A stretch of 28,258 bases of DNA from positions 1 through 28,258 of IMG/VR virus record IMGVR_UViG_3300042380_000649; one strand, given 5' to 3'. The position numbers were made by a program, and so were the translations under genes. The stretch's first letter is position 1. The number at the start of each line of letters is the position of its first letter. The notes below the pieces were generated by a model. The model saw nothing but the letters and a program-made list of their open reading frames with translations. It ran no database searches and was not told the DNA's origin. This DNA is from a virus. This document shows, one piece after another, positions 22,836 through 28,258 of the stretch.

Positions 22836-23524
22836 GTCTCTTGTCGTTGATAGCAAGACCGCGGTGGCTGCGGCCAGCGGCGATCGAGGGCGACCCGTTC
22901 TTCGAGGACGTCCTCTTGCTCCTGCACATGAACGGCACGGACGGCGGGACGACGTTCACGGATTCCAGCCGTTTCGCACGAACCGTGACACGGTCTGGGG
23001 CGACGACGTCCAAGACCCATCGCAAGTGCGGCGACGCCAGCATGAGCGTCAGCGTCTCGCAGAGCGTGTCCGTGGCGTCGAGCACCGACTTCGGACTGTC
23101 TGACGACGATTTCACGATCGAGGCGTGGGTGCGACCGACGACGCTCTCCGGCAGGCACGGCATCGCGGACTTCGGGTCCAACAACCACTTCATTCTTGAG
23201 GTTTCGGACGCGAACAAGTTTCGAGTGTTTCTGTGGAACGGCGGCGGGTTCACCATCATCTCAGGCGCGACAACGGTCGTGGCGAATGCGTGGTATCACG
23301 TCGCCGTCACCCGTTCCGGCACGACCTTGAAACTCTGGGTGAACGGCACCGAAGACGCGAGCGCCGGATCGGCAAGCGGACCACCGGACTCGTCCTACCC
23401 CGTTCGTGTCGGCCTTACGCAGGCGACCGGATTCACCGGTTACATCGACGAGTTCCGCATCACGCGGCAGGCCCGCTACTCGGCGGCGTTCTCCGTGCCC
23501 GTGAAGCCATTTCCAGACAGGTGA
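22832..23524 (+). CDS. LamG / concanavalin A-like lectin-fold protein
   Basis: This 230-residue protein has a LamG-type jelly roll: LLLLHMNGTDGGTTFTDSSRF at about residue 28, then FTIEAWVRPTT, GIADFGSNNHFILEVSD, NAWYHVAVTRSGTTLKLWVNGTE and GFTGYIDEFRITRQARY near the end. These are the core strands of Laminin_G_3 domains. Such domains bind carbohydrates and occur in phage tails and capsids. The first 25 residues are not a clear signal peptide. It lies inside the acyl-sugar cassette, between methyltransferase and ketosynthase, with an ATGA overlap. It may display or bind the glycan on the particle. Confidence 0.85.
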   Translation: MSLLSLIARPRWLRPAAIEGDPFFEDVLLLLHMNGTDGGTTFTDSSRFARTVTRSGATTSKTHRKCGDASMSVSVSQSVSVASSTDFGLSDDDFTIEAWVRPTTLSGRHGIADFGSNNHFILEVSDANKFRVFLWNGGGFTIISGATTVVANAWYHVAVTRSGTTLKLWVNGTEDASAGSASGPPDSSYPVRVGLTQATGFTGYIDEFRITRQARYSAAFSVPVKPFPDR

Positions 23525-23528
23525 GAGC

Positions 23529-24464
23529 GTGCCAATCCAAGGCGTCGCGATCCGCGACATCGCCGTGGCCGTGCCTTTGACCGTGCGAGATCAGTCTCGT
23601 TGGGGCGCCGCGGCGTCGAAACTGGAGGCGGCCACAGGCGTCCACGAGCGGCGCGTTGTCGACCGCCTGACGCTCGCCGACTTGGCAGAGGCCGCGTGCC
23701 GCGAGGTGCTCGGCCGGGCGGTGCAGGCGATCGTCGTCGTCACGCAGACGCCGGACCAACGCATCCCCCCGGTAGCCAACGTGCTGCACGGCAGGCTCAA
23801 TCTCGGCACGGCGTGTGCCGCGTTCGACGTGAACCAAGGGTGCTCCGGCTACACCTACGGCCTCGCGGTTGCGTCCGGCCTCGTGACCGCCGGCGTGCCT
23901 CGCGTTCTCTTGGTCGCCGGCGACTGCCTGTCGACCGTCGTCTCGCCGAACGACCGTGCGACCGAGCCGCTCTTCGGAGACGCCGTGAGCGCGACGATCC
24001 TTGAGCGGGACGACGACGCGCCGCCCATGCACGTCGCATTCGGCAGCGACGGGAGCGGAGCGGAGCATCTGTCGCTCGCACACGGCGACACGTCGTGCCT
24101 GAAGATGAACGGCGCCGAGGTCTTCGAGTTCGCGATGCGGACGGTGCCGATGATGGTCACCGAGTCGCTCGCGGCGGCCGGCTGGACGATGGACACGGTC
24201 GACCAGATCGTCCCGCACCAACCGAACCAGTTCATGCTCCGGCACCTCCGCGAGAAGTGCGGCGTGCCGGAGGCGAAGTGGGTCGATGGCATCGTCCGGT
24301 ACTTCGGCAACGTGTCGAGCGCGTCGATCCCGCTGGCGCTGGTGACCTGCGGCGGCAAGGGGAAGACTGTCATGGCCGGATTCGGCGGTGGCTGGTCGTA
24401 CTGCGCCGTCGCCGCCGACCTGTCCACGACGAGGCTCCACGACCTCGTGGAGGTCGCCGAGTGA
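23529..24464 (+). CDS. Beta-ketoacyl-ACP synthase III (FabH-like)
   Basis: This 311-residue protein of the thiolase superfamily condenses a primer acyl-CoA with malonyl-ACP. The catalytic triad is complete: Cys105 in DVNQGCSGYTYGL, His230 in IVPHQPNQFML and Asn261 in FGNVSSASIP. The FGDAVSATIL loop and the closing GFGGGWSYCAV are also family typical. Its length is close to the usual 317-335. GTG at 23529 is preceded by AGGTGA (23518-23523) that overlaps the LamG stop. It ends in a GTGA overlap with the SDR gene. With the ACP it would build a short 3-oxoacyl chain. No malonyl transferase or dehydratase is present, so the host would supply malonyl groups. Confidence 0.92.
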   Translation: MPIQGVAIRDIAVAVPLTVRDQSRWGAAASKLEAATGVHERRVVDRLTLADLAEAACREVLGRAVQAIVVVTQTPDQRIPPVANVLHGRLNLGTACAAFDVNQGCSGYTYGLAVASGLVTAGVPRVLLVAGDCLSTVVSPNDRATEPLFGDAVSATILERDDDAPPMHVAFGSDGSGAEHLSLAHGDTSCLKMNGAEVFEFAMRTVPMMVTESLAAAGWTMDTVDQIVPHQPNQFMLRHLREKCGVPEAKWVDGIVRYFGNVSSASIPLALVTCGGKGKTVMAGFGGGWSYCAVAADLSTTRLHDLVEVAE

Positions 24465-25192
24465 GATACCTCGCGACCGGAGGTTCCAGCGGCATCGGGG
24501 CCGCCGCGGCGAGGCTCTTGGCCGCCGGGGGCCACGACGTCTACCTGCTAGGCAGGGACTACGGCCGCCTGCGGGAAGTCCACGACGCACTGCCGCCCGG
24601 CAACCACGGTTGGAAAAGCATCGACCTCGTGTCGCTCGGAGACCGCACCGACGACGTGCTCGCGGACATCGCCGCTGTCCACGGGAAGTTCGACGGCGTC
24701 GTCCACGCCGCCGGCATCCACTCGCTGATCCCGCTCAGGTACCAGACGCACGCCAAAGCGGACGAGATGATCGCGGCGAACTACCACACGGCGTGGCACG
24801 TCGCGAAAGCGTTCCGGCAGCCGGCCGTGCGGGCCGGCGGGGCCGACGCGATCGTGTTCGTCGCGAGCGTGGCAGGGATCGTCGGGCAGGCCGCCGCGAG
24901 CGCCTACGCGGCGTCGAAGGCCGCGGTGCTCGGGCTGACCAAGGCTCTGGCGGTCGAACTGGCCCCCTCCGGCATCCGCGTCAACGCCGTCGCCCCCGGC
25001 GTCGTCAGGACGCCGATGCAGGAGCGGCTCGAGCACACGATGTCTCCGGCTCAGTGGCAGGCCGTGATCGACGACCACCTCCTCGGCCTCGGAGAGCCGG
25101 AGGACGTCGCCGAGGCGATCCAGTACCTCCTGCGTCAGAAGTGGACGACGGGGACCATCCTCACGATCGACGGGGGCATGACCGCACGATGA
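24461..25192 (+). CDS. FabG-like short-chain dehydrogenase/reductase
   Basis: This 243-residue protein is a classical SDR. The cofactor loop TGGSSGIG is at residues 6-13, HAAGIH resembles the NAG motif, Asn107 is in AANYHTAW, and the catalytic Ser136 is in VFVASVAG. Tyr149 and Lys153 are in YAASK, followed by NAVAPGVVRTPM and a C-terminal TGTILTIDGGM. GR at residues 31-32 after the second strand suggests NADPH preference. The closest functional type is 3-oxoacyl-ACP reductase. It follows the ketosynthase by a GTGA overlap, so reduction of its 3-oxoacyl product to 3-hydroxyacyl is the natural inference. A sugar-keto reductase is the alternative. Confidence 0.88.
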   Translation: MRYLATGGSSGIGAAAARLLAAGGHDVYLLGRDYGRLREVHDALPPGNHGWKSIDLVSLGDRTDDVLADIAAVHGKFDGVVHAAGIHSLIPLRYQTHAKADEMIAANYHTAWHVAKAFRQPAVRAGGADAIVFVASVAGIVGQAAASAYAASKAAVLGLTKALAVELAPSGIRVNAVAPGVVRTPMQERLEHTMSPAQWQAVIDDHLLGLGEPEDVAEAIQYLLRQKWTTGTILTIDGGMTAR

Positions 25193-26253
25193 TTCCGGCC
25201 GCCTACTACGTTTCCGAGGAGCAGTACGCACGCGAGGTGACGGCGTTCGCGAATTCCGTCTGGACGCCGGTCTGCATGGCGAACGAGATCGCCGGAGACG
25301 GCGACTACGTCGCCCGCGGGAAGGTCATCGTCCAGAACGTCGGCGGCGAACTGAAGGCGTTCTTGAACGTCTGCCCGCACCGCCTCAACAGGCTTGTCGC
25401 GAAGCCCTGCGGCACCGGCCCGCTCGTCTGCGGCTACCACGGCTGGGAATTCGGGCCTGACGGCCTGCCGTGCCGGGTGCCGAAGCGGCCCAGTTTCGAC
25501 GGCGTGAACCTCGCGGAGCACGGCCTCGCCGTGTACGAGACGGCCCGGTGCGGCAACCTCGTGTTCGTCTGCCGCACGAAGGCGATCGAACTGGAGGCGT
25601 GGCTCGGAGATGCTTGGGGGACGATCGCCGCGATGACGGAAGCCTGCGGCGAGAAACTCGACACAAACCGCATCTGGATGCGGTGCAATTGGAAGATCGC
25701 CGTAGAGAACACGCTCGAGGCGTACCACGTCGGCCACGTCCACCCGGAGACGTTCCACCGACTCGGGGCGAACGGCGGCGAGTTCGCCTTCGCCGGCCCG
25801 CACTCGTCGTGGTCGACGCCCCTGTCTGCGAAGACGACGGCGTGGCTTGAATCGATGGAAGACGTGTTCGCCTCGCGGCCGTACAAACCGGCAGGCTACG
25901 TCCATCAACTGGTGTTCCCGCACTGCACGATCGCGAGCGCGGCCGGCATGAGCGTGTCGATCCAGTTCTTCTCGCCGGCAGGCGTCGGCGACACGGAGTT
26001 CACGTCGCTTGTCTACGCGACAAAGGTAGGCGACCTCTCGCCGGCACAGGCGGAACGCCGCGAGGTGTTCAACAAGTCTGTCGTGGACTTCAACCGGGCC
26101 GTGTTCGCCGAGGACGCCGCAGTTTGCGAGAGCGTCCACGCCGGAGCCTGCGACGCCGCCGGATCGGGCGTGGAAGCAATCCTGTCGGAGGACGAGGAGC
26201 GTGTCGGGCATCACATCAGCGCACTCCTGATGGCGTGCGACGGTCTCTCGTGA
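25189..26253 (+). CDS. Rieske non-heme iron oxygenase, alpha-subunit type
   Basis: This 354-residue protein has an N-terminal Rieske [2Fe-2S] domain with C62-P-H64 (NVCPHRLNRLV) and C81-G-Y-H84 (LVCGYHGWEF), and a catalytic domain with NWKIAVENTLEAYHVGHVHP. His180 and His185 there, together with a downstream Asp (likely 309 in FAEDA), form the mononuclear iron site. This is the layout of aromatic-ring and aliphatic hydroxylases or demethylases (RO family). Such enzymes need a reductase, which is not in the window, so host ferredoxin or reductase would be used. It is coupled by ATGA to the SDR and ends the cassette. The substrate is presumably the acyl group or the sugar. Confidence 0.92.
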   Translation: MIPAAYYVSEEQYAREVTAFANSVWTPVCMANEIAGDGDYVARGKVIVQNVGGELKAFLNVCPHRLNRLVAKPCGTGPLVCGYHGWEFGPDGLPCRVPKRPSFDGVNLAEHGLAVYETARCGNLVFVCRTKAIELEAWLGDAWGTIAAMTEACGEKLDTNRIWMRCNWKIAVENTLEAYHVGHVHPETFHRLGANGGEFAFAGPHSSWSTPLSAKTTAWLESMEDVFASRPYKPAGYVHQLVFPHCTIASAAGMSVSIQFFSPAGVGDTEFTSLVYATKVGDLSPAQAERREVFNKSVVDFNRAVFAEDAAVCESVHAGACDAAGSGVEAILSEDEERVGHHISALLMACDGLS

Positions 26254-26261
26254 GGTGCAGC

Positions 26262-26522
26262 ATGGACGAGAAGCAGTTGTCATCGGATGACCTCATCGAA
26301 CGAGTCGCGTCCCGCGTGGACACGACGCCGCACGTCAAGCCGTGGTGGCAGCGGCTCACGCCAGAGCAGGCGGAGCAGGTTCTGCCGCTCCGCGATGCGT
26401 ACTTTGCAGGCCGGTTCGGCAAGCGCGAGATCACGGCGTGCCGGGCGATCTCGGCGACGCTTGGCGAACTGGGCATCACAATCGGCCCGCAAGGAGTGAA
26501 GGCATGGCTCAGGAGGACTTGA
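26262..26522 (+). CDS. Small protein with possible helix-turn-helix, unknown function
   Basis: This 86-residue protein starts at an ATG after GAGGTG (26252-26257), which overlaps the previous stop. The first 30 residues are acidic to neutral and helical (MDEKQLSSDDLIERVASRVD). PWWQRLTPEQAEQVLPLRDAYF follows, then ACRAISATLGELGITIGPQG with VKAWLRR, whose helix-turn-helix spacing resembles DNA-binding ends of small phage regulators. The fold guess is weak. The gene overlaps the metallophosphoesterase gene by 19 bases, its tail carrying that gene's ribosome binding site. Confidence 0.6.
   Translation: MDEKQLSSDDLIERVASRVDTTPHVKPWWQRLTPEQAEQVLPLRDAYFAGRFGKREITACRAISATLGELGITIGPQGVKAWLRRT
26491..26496 (+). 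promoter_or_regulatory. Ribosome binding site of the metallophosphoesterase
   Basis: AAGGAG lies seven bases before the ATG at 26504, within the end of the preceding gene. It fixes the start and argues against longer in-frame readings. Confidence 0.75.
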
Positions 26523-27676
26523 TCGCCAAGGTGGCGGCCAAACTGCCGCAGCCTGAACCCGCCCCCGACGCGGAGCAGGTCACGACCAAGCGCGAAGGCG
26601 ACGTGCTCGAGGCCCGCAGTACGAGCCGCCGCATCAAGACTGTCGAAGACCTGCTCAGGCACATTGAGGCTGACTTGGAACGCTATGAGGTGGCGGCCTC
26701 TGAGGCCACCAAGTGGGAGTGCGCGTCAAGCGATGGAAAGGGCGGGACGACCGTCACGGAATTGCACCGCGTCTTCGTCCGGCTGAAGCCGAAGGCGGGG
26801 CCGACGACACGCGAGGTCGTGGAGGCGATGATCGCCGGGGCAGTCGGACTCAAGCAGCGGCCGGTGAGCCGCCACAAGAAGCAGAAGGGCGAGTTGTGGC
26901 AGGTCATCGTCGTGGCGGACGTCCATGTCGGCAAGTATGCGTGGAGCAAGACAACCGGCCACGGAGACTACGATCTCGACATCGCCGACCGCGTCATCCG
27001 GCAGACGTCGAACGAACTGATCGCCGTCGGCAACGAGTACAAGCCTGCTCGGCGGAGCATCTTCTACCTCGGCGACCTCTTTCACTACGACTCTCCGCAC
27101 GGGACCACCACCAGCGGCACGCAGTTGGAACGCGACGGCCGGCTCCAGAAGATGATCGAGGTTGGCAGCGACGCGCTTCTTTCAATTGTCGAGCAGTCCG
27201 CCGCGACGACGCCGACCGACGTTCACGTCGTGAACGGGAACCACGACGAGACGCTCACTTGGGCCTTTCAGCGCATCCTGTTTGAGCGGTTCCGAAACGA
27301 CCAGCGTGTCGCCGTGAGCATGAAGTTCACCGGCCGGCAGTACGTCACGCACGGGGCCAACCTGCTCGGCATCGCCCACGGCCACCGAGCGAAACGGAAG
27401 TTGCCGCAGATCATGGCGATTGAGGCTGCCGGCGACTGGGCGAGGTGCCCGTACCGCGAGTACCACACCGGCCACTACCACTCGCAAGCAGCCGAGTGGC
27501 AGCGGCCGATCGAGACGATTGAGTCGGTCATCGTCAGAACCGCTCCCAGCGTCGGGGCCACAGATGACTGGCACTCCGAGCACGGGTTCATAGGCGCCCG
27601 CCGAGCGATGGAGACGTTCCTCTACCGCCCAGAAGGCGGCTTGACGGCCATGCACGTCGCCGGGGTGAAGCCATGA
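26504..27676 (+). CDS. Calcineurin-like metallophosphoesterase
   Basis: This 390-residue protein has, after a 130-residue N-terminal part that is charged and partly helical, the full set of dimetal ligands in order: D139-V-H141 in VVADVHVGKY, GD at 190-191 in FYLGDLFHYD, GNHD at 245-248, H292-G-H294 in IAHGH, and GHYH at 323-326. Enzymes of this fold cut phosphodiesters or nucleotides. Phage members are often annotated as DNA repair exonuclease-like. The ATGA overlap with the kinase gene links it to nucleotide or DNA metabolism. The polarity of cleavage and the substrate cannot be told. It marks the change from structural to nucleic-acid genes. Confidence 0.88.
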   Translation: MAQEDLIAKVAAKLPQPEPAPDAEQVTTKREGDVLEARSTSRRIKTVEDLLRHIEADLERYEVAASEATKWECASSDGKGGTTVTELHRVFVRLKPKAGPTTREVVEAMIAGAVGLKQRPVSRHKKQKGELWQVIVVADVHVGKYAWSKTTGHGDYDLDIADRVIRQTSNELIAVGNEYKPARRSIFYLGDLFHYDSPHGTTTSGTQLERDGRLQKMIEVGSDALLSIVEQSAATTPTDVHVVNGNHDETLTWAFQRILFERFRNDQRVAVSMKFTGRQYVTHGANLLGIAHGHRAKRKLPQIMAIEAAGDWARCPYREYHTGHYHSQAAEWQRPIETIESVIVRTAPSVGATDDWHSEHGFIGARRAMETFLYRPEGGLTAMHVAGVKP

Positions 27677-28224
27677 TAATCGGCCTCTGCGGGGCCGCGG
27701 GGTGCGGCAAAAACACGGTCGCTGAGATGCTGGCGGCGAGGCAGGGGGCCGGCATCTTCGGGTTCGCGGACCCCTTGTACGCTGCGATTTCAGCGATCAC
27801 TGGGATGTCGATCGCGGAGTTGCAGGACCGGCGGCACAAGGAACGCGACCTGCCGTGGCTGCCGGCCAGCCCGCGGCGGCTCCTCCAGACCATCGGCACG
27901 GAGTGGGGGCGCGAGACGATCCACCCTGAAATCTGGGTGATGGCGACCATGAAGCGGATCGAAGACTCCGAGGCGCCGATCGCCGTGATCACAGACGTCC
28001 GATTCGACAACGAGGCCGAAGCGATCCACGCCCGCGGCGGGTACGTCTGGCGTGTCGTCCGGCCCGGTGCTGGATTGGCAGGGTCTGCCGGGTCGCACTC
28101 AAGCGAGCGTGGCATCGAGGCTCGCCTCGTGGACGACGAGGTGCTCAACGACGGGGATTTGTCGGTCCTCTCCGGCCGCGTGGATGCTGCGTGGTCAAGA
28201 CTGCAAAACGATACAATGAAATAA
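27673..28224 (+). CDS. Deoxynucleoside monophosphate kinase (T4 gp1-like)
   Basis: This 183-residue P-loop kinase has IIGLCGAAGCGKNTVAEML at the N-terminus. The Asn-Thr after the P-loop Lys is the variation found in phage dNMP kinases. FADPLYAAISAITGMS (the DP base-binding segment), RRLLQTIGTEWGRETIHPEIWV and AVITDVRFDNEAEAIHARGGYVWRV follow, the latter two being family signatures. It converts dNMPs to dNDPs for phage DNA synthesis in the cytoplasm. Its ATG overlaps the phosphoesterase stop. The gene ends in TAA right before a stem-loop. The call is firm; nucleotide specificity is not readable. Confidence 0.9.
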   Translation: MIIGLCGAAGCGKNTVAEMLAARQGAGIFGFADPLYAAISAITGMSIAELQDRRHKERDLPWLPASPRRLLQTIGTEWGRETIHPEIWVMATMKRIEDSEAPIAVITDVRFDNEAEAIHARGGYVWRVVRPGAGLAGSAGSHSSERGIEARLVDDEVLNDGDLSVLSGRVDAAWSRLQNDTMK

Positions 28225-28250
28225 CGCCGCATTCTGCCTTTTTGCGGCGT
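28224..28250 (+). terminator. Stem-loop after the kinase gene, possible terminator
   Basis: ACGCCGCA (28224-28231) pairs perfectly with TGCGGCGT (28243-28250) around an 11-base loop that contains a run of T. No T-tract follows in the eight bases left, so intrinsic termination is doubtful. It may still protect the mRNA end or mark an operon border. Confidence 0.45.
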
Positions 28251-28258
28251 CACGAGGC

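Noticed and set aside
24388-25188. N-terminal extension of the Rieske protein of about 267 residues
   Set aside because: This stretch is the Arg-rich shadow of the SDR gene. The ATG at 25189 in ATGA overlap gives a normal-length Rieske enzyme.
23529-26253. Host fatty acid biosynthesis operon, meaning the window is a prophage border
   Set aside because: The neighbours on both sides are phage genes. Malonyl transferase, FabF and PlsX are missing, and the overlaps run unbroken from the tail fibre into the set.

Overview
This window is a 28 kb piece of a tailed double-stranded DNA bacteriophage (siphovirus-like, class Caudoviricetes) with high GC content. All 33 genes I can support lie on the + strand. 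They are packed tail to head, and most neighbours share a 4-base ATGA or GTGA overlap or a 1-2 base TGATG/TAATG overlap. There are no bacterial housekeeping genes, no integrase and no tRNA. Terminase, portal, lysis and most replication genes are not here and presumably lie outside. The host is unknown. The GC content and the style of several virion proteins remind me, from memory only, of phages of Planctomycetota or similar aquatic bacteria; this is weak.

Layout. 1-7.6 kb is the head module: the 3' part of a head-maturation-region protein, an HK97-fold major capsid protein, a probable capsid decoration protein, a GT-A glycosyltransferase placed inside the head genes, a gp6-like connector, two related virion proteins, a head-closure protein, an HK97-gp10-like protein and a tail terminator. 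7.6-14 kb is the tail tube and shaft: four tandem paralogous beta-rich tail proteins, a tail assembly chaperone pair joined by a textbook -1 ribosomal frameshift signal, and a 1409-residue tape measure protein. 14-20 kb is the tail tip and fibre: several beta-rich proteins and an 841-residue fibre with 12 repeats and 11 HxH motifs.

20-26.3 kb is the unusual part. It holds a second GT-A glycosyltransferase and a small HExxH protein, then a translationally coupled set: NeuD/PglD-like sugar acyltransferase, acyl carrier protein, SAM methyltransferase, LamG lectin-like protein, beta-ketoacyl-ACP synthase III, FabG-like SDR reductase and a Rieske non-heme iron oxygenase. The catalytic residues I can check are intact. 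Together they look like a cassette that makes a short (hydroxy)acyl chain on its own ACP, transfers it to an amino sugar and further methylates or oxidises the product. The logic resembles bacterial loci for acylated flagellin or O-antigen sugars. Because the set sits in the structural operon next to two glycosyltransferases, I infer that it decorates the virion (capsid or tail fibre) with an acylated glycan, or alters the host surface late in infection.

26.3-28.2 kb holds a small unknown protein, a calcineurin-like metallophosphoesterase and a T4 gp1-like deoxynucleoside monophosphate kinase, followed by a stem-loop at the window edge. No stretch longer than about 155 bases is without a gene.
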